This document shows positions 1 to 6,293 of a stretch of DNA of 12,018 nucleotides, piece after piece. The stretch spans positions 1-12,018 of the forward strand of contig JAGBNT010000040.1 of NCBI GenBank assembly GCA_017634255.1, in the 5' to 3' direction. The position numbers and the translations under genes were made by a program. The notes below the pieces were generated by a model that was given only the letters and a program-made list of their open reading frames with translations, did not search any database and was not told the DNA's origin. The stretch's first letter is position 1, and each line of letters opens with the position of its first letter. The stretch is from Lachnospiraceae bacterium (GTDB taxonomy: Bacteria > Bacillota_A > Clostridia > Lachnospirales > Lachnospiraceae).

Positions 1-33
1 GCAATTCAGCTGGCTGGCAGGCTGCTGAATTGC
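1..33. terminator. Perfect 10-bp inverted repeat at window edge, possible terminator
   Basis: GCAATTCAGC at 1-10 pairs exactly with GCTGAATTGC at 24-33 around a 13-nt loop. It lies about 58 bp beyond the stop codon of the minus-strand peptide gene, so it could end that transcript. The bases after it on the minus strand lie outside the window, so a T-tract cannot be checked. On the plus strand no T-tract follows. Confidence 0.4.
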
Positions 34-90
34 AACTACAAAGTCACATCTTATCCTTCACAGAGTCCTGAAAAGACCTGCTCGCCCCTG

Positions 91-420
91 TTAATTCAGT
101 CTCTTAAGATGCGCGTCAAAGTAGAAAATGTGTCCGTTCACATTACTAAGCGCGTAGAATGGTCCGTTAAATTCACAGTCATATCTGTACGCATCATTGT
201 ACCATTTTTTATAACCAGCGGGTCTGATCCTCCAGGGATATTGCCTCATCAAGGTATGATATTTTTTACAGTAGCAACAGTAGTCAATGTCTGACTCCCT
301 TAATCCTCCCCCGCCGCTTACATCTTCCAATACATCGTCTTCGATCTTAAAATTATCCAGATTATCGTTCTCCTTGTTTTCCATGTTTTCCATGTTCTCC
401 ATGTTCTCCATGTTCTCCAT
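91..420 (-). CDS. Small double-glycine leader peptide (putative secreted peptide or RiPP-like precursor)
   Basis: This 109-residue protein is not one I recognise by name. It begins with five Met-Glu-Asn triplets plus a sixth, Lys-Glu-Asn (residues 1-18). An acidic leader-like stretch follows and ends in LEDVSGGGG (31-39), which resembles the double-glycine leaders removed by C39-peptidase ABC exporters. Cleavage there would release about 70 residues rich in Tyr, Trp and Phe with four cysteines (C48, C49, C51, C82) and a basic C-terminus. The start is supported by AAGGAGG five bases upstream of the first ATG (425-431). The later repeat ATGs lack such a site, although each repeat unit carries its own GGAG. 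No exporter, modification enzyme or immunity gene is visible in the window, so any partner lies elsewhere. It could be a bacteriocin-like peptide, a signalling peptide or an unmodified exported protein. That it is a real gene is fairly sure; its role is inference. Confidence 0.7.
   Translation of the reverse strand: MENMENMENMENMENKENDNLDNFKIEDDVLEDVSGGGGLRESDIDYCCYCKKYHTLMRQYPWRIRPAGYKKWYNDAYRYDCEFNGPFYALSNVNGHIFYFDAHLKRLN
367..420 (-). repeat. 9-bp tandem repeat encoding Met-Glu-Asn
   Basis: Five units of ATGGARAAC and a sixth AAGGAGAAC lie head to tail at the start of the peptide gene. The unit length is a multiple of three, so slippage would change the N-terminal length without breaking the frame. 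Each full unit also carries an ATG. Confidence 0.85.
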
Positions 421-464
421 GTTTTCCTCCTTGTTTCAACTCACCCGGACAGGTCATTCCCGTG

Positions 465-481
465 CAGCCTGATCCAGGCTG
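465..481. other. Short 7-bp hairpin in the leader of the peptide gene
   Basis: CAGCCTG (465-471) pairs with CAGGCTG (475-481) across a three-base loop. It lies about 45 bp upstream of the double-glycine peptide start, between that gene and repeat copy A. No T-tract follows on either strand, so it is not an obvious terminator. It may be a 5'-UTR structure or chance. Confidence 0.3.
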
Positions 482-515
482 ACACATGTTTATATTTACC
501 CTCATCTATAATATT

Positions 516-641
516 ATGACTTTCCGAACGCAAAATCGGAAATGCGTTCGGAAATCTGGCTTCGCCAGACACGCCGACCTGCAAACAGGTCGCCTGGTCG
601 AATACGGATATTGAATTTCCGATGAAATTCAATATCCTATA
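516..641 (+). repeat. Four-hairpin interspersed repeat, copy A
   Basis: First of three ~127-bp copies running from ATGACTT to CCTATRC. In order it holds: hairpin 1 (TTCCGAACGC / GCGTTCGGAA, loop AAAATCGGAAAT), hairpin 2 (TCTGGC / GCCAGA, loop TTC), hairpin 3 (CGACCTG / CAGGTCG), the conserved linker CTGGTCGAATACG, and hairpin 4 (GATATTGAATTT / AAATTCAATATC, loop CCGATG). It sits between the tannase remnant's 3' end and the peptide gene's 5' region. It contains no T-tract of the kind expected after a rho-independent terminator. Whether it acts as RNA, as single-stranded DNA (REP or MITE-like) or as a protein site cannot be told from sequence alone. Confidence 0.85.
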
Positions 642-688
642 CGAAATAAAATCGAGTTCGGGCAGTTTTTTTATTTTTTTATAAGTCA

Positions 689-1267
689 TTAGCCATGACA
701 GCTATCGAGCCTCTCAGCCTCCGTATGACCTTCGCCCCATATCGTTTCGAAATCAACACTCTTTACGGAGCTGTAATTTTGCAGCGCCAGCGCGAGGTTC
801 ATTTCCGTCGAAAGTGCGCAGTCCCCCTGCGCGATCCCTGTCCGTATCCTCCAATACTTGGCAACCGAGCTTGAGCCGTATCCATCGGATGATTCGAGCA
901 GATAATATAAGGGCGTGTACATTTTTTCGGATTTCATATAGTCATAATAGCTTCCCGCCTGATAGATGCCCTCTGATGAAGCCTTAAGCGTCAAAACATT
1001 CCCATCCGGATCCTTTATCCCCGCACTGTTAATGTAAGACGCAAAAGCCTCTGCAAGCTTATCGGAGATCACCTTTTCCTCATCCGAAAGACCGCTCCTT
1101 GTCACTCCCATCATCCATTCATACGCTTCGTCCGCCGTGTCCTCCGCGCTCGAAGCCTCAGTCTCAGTACCGGCTGCTTCCACGGCTTCTGTCTCCACTA
1201 AATCATTTGCCCCGGCAGCACCCGCGTCCGTACCGCCTGCGCAGGCTGAAACCGAAACAGCCATCAT
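689..1267 (-). pseudogene. Internally deleted remnant of a subtype B tannase-like lipoprotein esterase
   Basis: The frame is open for 192 residues, but it reads as pieces of a much larger secreted alpha/beta-hydrolase. Residues 1-12 keep only the tail of a lipoprotein signal with lipobox-like VSAC (C9). Eight residues before the Cys is too short for a working signal peptide, and an in-frame TAA lies four codons upstream. Residues 13-45 are an Ala/Thr/Glu linker. ADEAYEW through YYDYM (45-111) and MYTPLYYL through GHTEAER (116-186) match, in order, two separated parts of the subtype B tannase family as I recall it. The second part includes WRIRTG, QGDC and the probable catalytic His (H181). 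The region with the nucleophile Ser (GxSxGG), a second central block and the usual C-terminal tail are absent. Three losses thus keep one reading frame, so hydrolase activity is very unlikely. Its ATG overlaps the MFS stop codon. The deletion reading is inference from family knowledge; a small new lipoprotein is the alternative. Confidence 0.7.
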
Positions 1268-2469
1268 CCCACCTGTTTACTCTGCCTTCCGAGCCCGAGC
1301 AGGGTCAGTATCATCACCGCCGGGAAAATGCTTGCGGACAGCATACCTGCCTGCAGGTTATCATTGGCACTCTGGGTAACCATTCCGACTGCAGCCGGTC
1401 CTATTGAGCCGCCAATATCTCCTGCCATTGCCAGAAGGGCAAACATCGCCGTCCCTCCGAGAGGCATCTTCTTTGACATTATGCTGATAGTCCCCGGCCA
1501 CATAATGCCTACAGAGAAGCCGCACATAATGCAGCCTGCCAGACTCAGCAGCGGCTCATGCGATAGCGAAGCCAGTATATAACAAATAAGGCACAGCACT
1601 CCCGAGCCCATCATATATTTTTTCAGGTTCAGCCGGCTTCCGCTTTTTCCATAAATCGTCCTGCTGACTCCCATCATCACGGCGAACATACATGGTCCCG
1701 CCAGATCGCCTATATTCTTTTCAACCCCAAGCGCAGCCTCTGCAAATGCCGACGCCCACTGAGCCATGGCTATTTCGGATGCCCCTGCACATATCATCAG
1801 CAGTATCCCTGTCCAGAAAAGCGGCGATTTGAGGAGCTCTCTTATCGACATTCCCTGACCTTCGCCCGCAAGGTATTCAATCGGACAGGTCAGGAAGTTA
1901 TAGATATTATAGAGCGGCAGGAGCGCCCATATGCACGCCATCCATCTCCAGCTTGCAATCCCGAAAATACTGAAAAAAACTGTCGAAATAAAAATGACCG
2001 CCACTGTTCCCCAGCAGTAAAAGGAGTGCAGCAGGCTCATGACCGCTTCTTTATGCTCAAAGGGACATGCTTCCACTATGGGGCTTACCAGTACTTCTAT
2101 AAGACCGCTTCCGATCGCATATATGATAACGCTTATGATTATCCCGACAAACGGGTCCGAAAGCAGGTCTGACAGAACTGCAAGTCCGACAAGTCCCGCT
2201 GCCGACGCGGCCTCCGATACGACCACTGCCCGGCGGTATCCTATCCAGTCTACATATTTCGCGCAAAAAACATCTATGATAAGCTGTGTAAAAAAGAATG
2301 TAGTGGAAATGAGGGCAATCCGCCCGAGCGGTATGCCATAGTCAGAATGAAACTTCAGAAATAATAATGGTGTGAAATTTGCCGCGATCGCCTGTGTGAT
2401 AAAACCCAGATAACAGGCGATCAGCGTTTTCTTATAAGCTGCCGGCCCCCGGGAATTTCTACGCTTCAT
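1264..2469 (-). CDS. MFS family transporter
   Basis: This 401-residue protein has the usual length and about 12 hydrophobic helices of a major facilitator superfamily carrier in the cytoplasmic membrane. The loop between helices 2 and 3 carries a motif A-like segment, CAKYVDWIGYRR (69-80). The stretch LLHSFYCWG (146-154) recalls sugar-type MFS proteins of the FucP/sugar-symporter kind, but the substrate cannot be read from sequence. The start overlaps the end of the upstream PPOX gene by 11 bp, with only a weak GGGGAAG-like ribosome site, which suggests translational coupling. Its stop overlaps the ATG of the tannase remnant. If that hydrolase was once intact and co-transcribed, the pair may have released and imported an aromatic or sugar-ester product; this is inference. 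Confidence 0.85.
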   Translation of the reverse strand: MKRRNSRGPAAYKKTLIACYLGFITQAIAANFTPLLFLKFHSDYGIPLGRIALISTTFFFTQLIIDVFCAKYVDWIGYRRAVVVSEAASAAGLVGLAVLSDLLSDPFVGIIISVIIYAIGSGLIEVLVSPIVEACPFEHKEAVMSLLHSFYCWGTVAVIFISTVFFSIFGIASWRWMACIWALLPLYNIYNFLTCPIEYLAGEGQGMSIRELLKSPLFWTGILLMICAGASEIAMAQWASAFAEAALGVEKNIGDLAGPCMFAVMMGVSRTIYGKSGSRLNLKKYMMGSGVLCLICYILASLSHEPLLSLAGCIMCGFSVGIMWPGTISIMSKKMPLGGTAMFALLAMAGDIGGSIGPAAVGMVTQSANDNLQAGMLSASIFPAVMILTLLGLGRQSKQVG

Positions 2470-2935
2470 TTACCAGCTTCCCCGTCATATGCTCTATATC
2501 CAATTCCAGGCAGCAGACCCGGGGAAAGGCATTTTTCATTTCCTGTTCGAGATATGCTTCATCATCCGTAAACTTCCGGCATATACAGGTACAGATTTCC
2601 TTTTTCTTTTCTTCATCCTCAACAATGCTCATGCGTCCGAACACTATCACGCTGCGGATGTTTAAAGCCCACTCACCCTCATTGCGGTAGCCTTTGTCCA
2701 TCACACAGTAGCTTACCTTCGGACACCTTGAAATAGCGTCCAGCTTATGTCCTTCCTTTGCCCCATGAAAATATATCTTTCCGTCTTTTTCAGAATACCA
2801 GTGGTCAAGGGGCATACCGTAAGGGTAGCCCTCATCTCCAAGGACGGACAATACCCCCCTGTATTCATTCTTTAAAATCTCTATGCACTCCTCTTCAGGT
2901 ATTTGCTGCTTAAAGCGCCTCATTCCTCTGAACAT
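2459..2935 (-). CDS. Pyridoxamine 5'-phosphate oxidase (PPOX/NimA-like) family flavin-binding protein
   Basis: This 158-residue protein has the single split-barrel FMN-binding fold layout. An N-terminal helix (13-23) is followed by GVLSVLGDEGYPYGMPLDHWY (27-47) and IYFHGAKEGHKLDAI (54-68), which is the signature stretch of the NimA-like/5-nitroimidazole-reductase branch. KVSYCVMD and a conserved barrel strand SVIVFGRMSIV (95-105) follow. Such proteins bind FMN (sometimes haem or F420) and reduce small molecules in the cytoplasm; the true substrate is unknown. The start is set at M1, with GAGG about nine bases upstream. M5 lacks spacing for its adjacent AGAGGA. It is the first gene of the unit with the MFS transporter. 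A helix with CICR and CC Cys residues lies near the C-terminus, but no metal site is evident. Confidence 0.8.
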   Translation of the reverse strand: MFRGMRRFKQQIPEEECIEILKNEYRGVLSVLGDEGYPYGMPLDHWYSEKDGKIYFHGAKEGHKLDAISRCPKVSYCVMDKGYRNEGEWALNIRSVIVFGRMSIVEDEEKKKEICTCICRKFTDDEAYLEQEMKNAFPRVCCLELDIEHMTGKLVNEA

Positions 2936-3002
2936 GACATCATCCTCGTACTTTTAAGTTCTCGCTTCTTATAATCCGTTTAAAATAATCCTCAGCCGGA
3001 AG

Positions 3003-4106
3003 TCATAAATTCGGGGCGAAGATCGTATCTGACTTTATTCCCTTCAAAAGCTTCTCTATCTCTATGGGACGGGAATAGTAATATCCCTGGAAGCTGTGTA
3101 TTCCGTACTCCTTAAGGATATCACGCATCCCGGAGGTTTCAATACCCTCTACGCAGACCTTTGCCCCGTAGGTTCCGGCAAGCTCTGCAAAGCTGCTTAC
3201 CAGCCTTCTTTCCTTCTCGTCCTCTTCTATTCTCTGGACAAAGCTCCGGTCGATCTTTATCGTATCAAAGGGAAGGTTTTTAACCACTCCCACCGATGAA
3301 AAGCCCGTTTCGAAATCATCCAGCGCTATGCGCACCCCTCCTGCGTGAAGCTTTGTCATCACATTTTTTAAGAGCTCCATATCCAGAAGCCTGCATCTTT
3401 CAGTGACCTCAAGGCAGAGATGATCCGGCGGAAAACCTGTCAGGTTCAGCACGTTCCATACCCTGTCCGTAAAATCAGGCTGTTCTATCTGCGTGTAGGA
3501 AAGATTCACATTTATGACAAAATCCGGTATAAGCCTAAGAACCCTTCCGGCATCCTTGACCGCCCTTCTAAGTATCCATTCTCCGAGATCAGGAAACAGC
3601 GGATCCCTTTCCAGCACCGGTATAAAGAAATCCGGAGGAACTATTCCGTATTCTTTGCTCTGCCATCTAAGGAGGGCTTCCGCCCCGATCATCTTCTCCG
3701 ACGCAGCATTAACTACGGGCTGATAAAGAAGTGAAAAGCCTTCGAAATTCTTTGAAATACTGTTCCTTATAACATGTATCCTGGCTATTCGGCTCCTGTC
3801 ATCAGTGGTATCGTCCTCGTGAAACTCAACTATATTCCCGTGCTTTAGAGTCTTAGATTCCTCATAGGCAAAGTTAAGACAAGCATATACAGTCTGATCA
3901 TCGGTATCAAAGTCCGCGAGCTCCATGATCCCGGCACTTAACTCGGGGGTCACAAAGGTTCCCGAGATCTCAAGCCCCTCTCGAAAACGCATCCTGACAT
4001 TCTCATATGTTGTTTTCAGCTCGTCTATGGATTGGGTCTCAGTAACTATGGCAAATTTAGAGCCATCCATCCGGTATGTGCCGCCCCGGTTGCCCACGTG
4101 GTCCAT
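3003..4106 (-). CDS. EAL-domain c-di-GMP phosphodiesterase, 3' part of a frameshifted PAS-GGDEF-EAL gene
   Basis: This is the downstream part of a gene broken by one missing base at about 4111. Residues 1-45 continue a GGDEF domain whose active loop reads YRMDGSKF (11-18) in place of RxGGDEF, so it is not a cyclase. From about 115 to 358 runs a complete EAL domain, which hydrolyses c-di-GMP to pGpG. The key residues all look present: EALLRW (E143), NVNLS (N201), LEVTE (E233), DDFETGFSS (D263, D264), IKID (K284), VEGIET (E320) and QGYYYS (Q340). The ATG at 4106 has no ribosome site at the right distance, so it is probably an internal Met rather than a real start. If the frameshift is real, this part may go untranslated. 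If it is a sequencing error, the whole protein would be 571 residues (562 from M10). Domain call is firm; expression state is not. Confidence 0.85.
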   Translation of the reverse strand: MDHVGNRGGTYRMDGSKFAIVTETQSIDELKTTYENVRMRFREGLEISGTFVTPELSAGIMELADFDTDDQTVYACLNFAYEESKTLKHGNIVEFHEDDTTDDRSRIARIHVIRNSISKNFEGFSLLYQPVVNAASEKMIGAEALLRWQSKEYGIVPPDFFIPVLERDPLFPDLGEWILRRAVKDAGRVLRLIPDFVINVNLSYTQIEQPDFTDRVWNVLNLTGFPPDHLCLEVTERCRLLDMELLKNVMTKLHAGGVRIALDDFETGFSSVGVVKNLPFDTIKIDRSFVQRIEEDEKERRLVSSFAELAGTYGAKVCVEGIETSGMRDILKEYGIHSFQGYYYSRPIEIEKLLKGIKSDTIFAPNL

Positions 4107-4717
4107 GAGATATCTGCCAACCTTTGGATCAGCATATTTCCGAAACGGTAGCCGTATAACTCATTCATCTCCGTAAGCTTTCCGAAACCCACCAGACATA
4201 TCCTAACCTCAGTCCGGCCCTGTATCCTCTGAGTGATATCCTCAAAAAACCCGTACTGGTTTCTAAGTCCCGTCAATGTATCTATATGGCTCTGCTGTCC
4301 ATGATTTCTAATGGCTCCGCCGAAATATTCGGGCTGACCGTTTTCATCCTTTATAACTATGCCGCGGCAGGTACATACCTCGTATTCACCGGTTTTCCTC
4401 TGGGCTCGATACTGCATATCATGCCCGCTGGACTTGTGATTAAAAATATCGTCTATTCCGTCATGATAGGTCTGTCTGTCCTCGGGATGGATATGCTGCT
4501 CCCAGATCCTCCCCGCACCCTGCATATATTCGGAGGGAAGCCCGAAATCCTGCACCAGAGTCTTTGACCATCTGGAATAGTCATAGTACATATCACATAA
4601 AAAAACATAGGTATCCTCAGCTATAATTGAAAAAGCTTCAAATAAGGAATCCAGTTTCTTTTTTCTTGCTTCGGGTATAAATTCTCTCATAAGTGCCCTC
4701 ATAATTCCTGTTCGCAT
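4046..4717 (-). CDS. PAS domain plus N-terminal GGDEF part of the frameshifted PAS-GGDEF-EAL gene
   Basis: Residues 1-202 encode a PAS sensor (about 37-137, with HPED at 77-80 and a PAC-like end GQPEYFGGAIRN). DTLTGLRN (146-153) marks the start of the GGDEF domain, followed by VGFGKLTEMNELYGYRFGN. After D202 the frame drifts into 21 meaningless residues. Adding one T between 4112 and 4111 gives Leu-Ala-Asp-Tyr-Leu-Met-Asp and joins it to the EAL part. The PAS domain would sense a small ligand or redox state and control c-di-GMP turnover. The start is uncertain. ATG at 4717 sits in the loop of a hairpin (4705-4728) with only a distant GAGGGG, whereas the third ATG at 4690 has GAGGG six bases upstream and is the better candidate. 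No slippery heptamer is present, so programmed frameshifting is not supported. Confidence 0.75.
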   Translation of the reverse strand: MRTGIMRALMREFIPEARKKKLDSLFEAFSIIAEDTYVFLCDMYYDYSRWSKTLVQDFGLPSEYMQGAGRIWEQHIHPEDRQTYHDGIDDIFNHKSSGHDMQYRAQRKTGEYEVCTCRGIVIKDENGQPEYFGGAIRNHGQQSHIDTLTGLRNQYGFFEDITQRIQGRTEVRICLVGFGKLTEMNELYGYRFGNMLIQRLADISWTTWATGAAHTGWMALNLP

Positions 4718-4728
4718 TTGAACAGGAA
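4705..4728. promoter_or_regulatory. 9-bp hairpin with GTTCGCATTTGAAC core at the start of the PAS-EAL gene
   Basis: TTCCTGTTC (4705-4713) pairs perfectly with GAACAGGAA (4720-4728) around a six-base loop. The first ATG of the PAS gene lies in the loop, and the better start at 4690 lies just downstream of it in the transcript. The core differs by one base in 16 from a second hairpin at 11059-11086. Nine-base direct repeats CCCTCATAA (4695-4703 and 4730-4738) flank it. No T-tract follows. It may be a 5'-UTR structure, a protein-binding palindrome or a tiny inserted element. Confidence 0.5.
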
Positions 4729-4758
4729 CCCCTCATAACAAACTGCGTGTTGCCTGCC

Positions 4759-5064
4759 TCAGCTCTTCTTTATCGGAGCCTCCGGCTTTTGTATCAGACC
4801 TATGTGCAAAAAGATCGGATATATATAGCTTGCGCCAAAAACCTTTAATTTTTTTGGACCGCTTACCCTTAAGTCCAGCTTTACAGCCTCATTATATGCC
4901 CTTTCCAGCGAGGCTTTTGTTAATTCCTTTTTCTTTCGAGAAATATAAAGGCAGCCCCCTTTGACCTGATAAGTAAATTCAAGTCCCCTTGAGGTGAGCA
5001 GAACCTCCCCCTGATGCTTCTCAATTTCAGTCCATACTTCATTAAAGGTCGTCATCATACTCAT
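4759..5064 (-). CDS. Small protein of unknown function
   Basis: I do not recognise this 101-residue protein. It is mixed alpha/beta in character: a helix (6-17), two short strands around LEFTYQVKGGCLYISR (28-43), a Lys/Glu-rich helix (44-62) and a C-terminal conserved-looking stretch SGPKKLKVFGASYIYPIF (68-85). There are no membrane segments, signal peptide or clear catalytic motif. Three Met codons near the start (ATGAGTATGATG) leave the exact start open, and no strong ribosome site precedes any of them. It is the first gene after the promoter at 5100-5128 and runs 41 bp ahead of the PAS-EAL gene, so the two may share a transcript. It is divergent to the DNA methyltransferase, and a functional link with that gene is possible but not shown. 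Confidence 0.6.
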   Translation of the reverse strand: MSMMTTFNEVWTEIEKHQGEVLLTSRGLEFTYQVKGGCLYISRKKKELTKASLERAYNEAVKLDLRVSGPKKLKVFGASYIYPIFLHIGLIQKPEAPIKKS

Positions 5065-5099
5065 TAACGATAATTCTTATCACTTGACTTATAAAAATG

Positions 5100-5128
5100 A
5101 TTATATCATTGTCATCCGCTGCTTTCTA
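5100..5128 (-). promoter_or_regulatory. Extended -10 promoter for the small unknown gene and PAS-EAL gene
   Basis: Reading the minus strand, TAGAAA (5128-5123), 17 bases, then TATAAT (5105-5100). TG sits one base before the -10, giving the extended form TGATATAAT. The -35 matches TTGACA at four of six positions. Transcription would start near 5093, about 30 bases before the ATG at 5064. Confidence 0.5.
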
Positions 5129-5226
5129 TAAAATTAGTCTTAAATGTTTTTCTGATACCGCATCCTGCCTCTGTCATTTCTTCTTCATTTATTGAAAAAA
5201 AAGCCTGCATGTGATAATAAAGGTAT

Positions 5227-6282
5227 ATGAAAACCATTCTTAAGTGGCCGGGGGGAAAAGAAGCCGAGCTGCCCGTTATACGAAAGTACACACCAAAATA
5301 TTCGGGAAGATATATAGAGCCCTTTGTCGGCGGCGGGGCTGTATTCTTTGATACCGATGCCAAAAGCTGCTGCATAAACGACAGATCCAGTGAGCTTATC
5401 AACCTCTATCGCTGTGTAAAGGAGCAGGACAAAGACTTTATAGGCTGTGCAGAAGGATTTGCCGACGAATTTACCTCCCTGGGCTCTCTTGCCGTGCAGT
5501 CCCGGGAAAATATCCTGAGGCTCTATTCAGGTGAGGTCTCTGTGGATGATTTTTTACAGGAGCATAGTGAGCTGTTTTCAAAGATGGCTCAGCTTAACAC
5601 TCAGAAATTCCTTTTGGAATTATATGAAAATCTCTCTGACAAGCTCAGACGCTCGCATAAGCTGGAAGCGGCTCATGGAAGGATATCCGACAGTGACAGG
5701 GCTGACAATATCGAAGCCGCACTTAAATCGGCTTATTACATGTATGTAAGGCACCTGCTCAATCACCCCGGGGGCTCGACCGCCGGAGTTCAGGCTGCGG
5801 TTTTCTTTTTTATACGTGAATACTGCTACTCCTCCATGTTCCGGTATAACCATAAGGGTCTCTTCAACGTCCCCTATGGCGGCATCTCCTATAACAGAAA
5901 GGATCTGCGAAAAAAAATAGACTATCTTCGCTCAGGGGAAATAGTCTCCAGACTGGAAAACACCCTCATCTGCTGTCAGGATTTTGAAGATTTTATAACC
6001 TCTCTTAAACCGGCAGAGGACGATTTTATCTTTCTCGATCCACCCTATGACACCGACTTTTCCTCTTACTCCGGCAACGAGTTCGGCAAAGAGGATCAGC
6101 TGCGTTTATGTGAATGTCTTAAAAAAACTCCCGCCAAAATACTTCTGGTCATAAAGAACACTGACTTCATCTATGACCTCTATAAGGACGATTTCAATAT
6201 CCGGCAGTTTGACAAAAAATACACCGTCAGCTTCAAAAACCGCAATCTTCGGGAGACGGAGCATCTGATAATAACCAGGTAA
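5227..6282 (+). CDS. D12-class DNA N6-adenine methyltransferase (Dam-like)
   Basis: The protein transfers a methyl group from S-adenosylmethionine to adenine N6 in a specific DNA site. The D12/Dam class order is clear: LKWPGGK (5-11) and EPFVGGGAVFF (31-41) form the cofactor site, KGLFNVPYGGISYN (210-223) belongs to the target-recognition region, and the catalytic DPPY is at 271-274. The C-terminal EHLIITR also fits the family. At 351 residues it is longer than typical Dam enzymes (about 270-285), with the extra length between residues 65 and 195, so its target need not be GATC. Start support is AAAGG three bases from the ATG, a short spacing. A TTGAAA - 17 bp - TAATAA pair (5192-5220) lies too close to the ATG to be a normal promoter. 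No endonuclease is adjacent, so it looks like a solitary methylase. It ends 11 bp from the convergent GNAT-like gene. Confidence 0.9.
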   Translation: MKTILKWPGGKEAELPVIRKYTPKYSGRYIEPFVGGGAVFFDTDAKSCCINDRSSELINLYRCVKEQDKDFIGCAEGFADEFTSLGSLAVQSRENILRLYSGEVSVDDFLQEHSELFSKMAQLNTQKFLLELYENLSDKLRRSHKLEAAHGRISDSDRADNIEAALKSAYYMYVRHLLNHPGGSTAGVQAAVFFFIREYCYSSMFRYNHKGLFNVPYGGISYNRKDLRKKIDYLRSGEIVSRLENTLICCQDFEDFITSLKPAEDDFIFLDPPYDTDFSSYSGNEFGKEDQLRLCECLKKTPAKILLVIKNTDFIYDLYKDDFNIRQFDKKYTVSFKNRNLRETEHLIITR

Positions 6283-6293
6283 AAGCTTCCGGA

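Noticed and set aside
367..420. CRISPR-like array
   Set aside because: The repeats are 9 bp, contiguous and coding, without spacers.
516..641. Repeat copies as rho-independent terminators
   Set aside because: No run of T follows any hairpin on either strand, and copy B would lie inside a leader rather than at a gene end.
441..689. 82-residue minus-strand ORF across repeat copy A
   Set aside because: Its middle is simply the translation of the repeat (copy B gives a similar peptide from another ORF). It begins at the stop of the tannase remnant and has no ribosome site.
2996..3009. 14-base match AATTTATGACTTCC shared with the left edge of repeat B
   Set aside because: About half a match of this length is expected by chance in a window this size, and no other repeat part accompanies it.
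4107..4114. Programmed ribosomal frameshift in the PAS-EAL gene
   Set aside because: No slippery heptamer, stimulatory Shine-Dalgarno or following hairpin is seen. A simple missing T explains it.
4705..4728. LexA/SOS box
   Set aside because: The Gram-positive box is GAAC-N4-GTTC. Here the half-sites are in the opposite order (GTTC-N6-GAAC).
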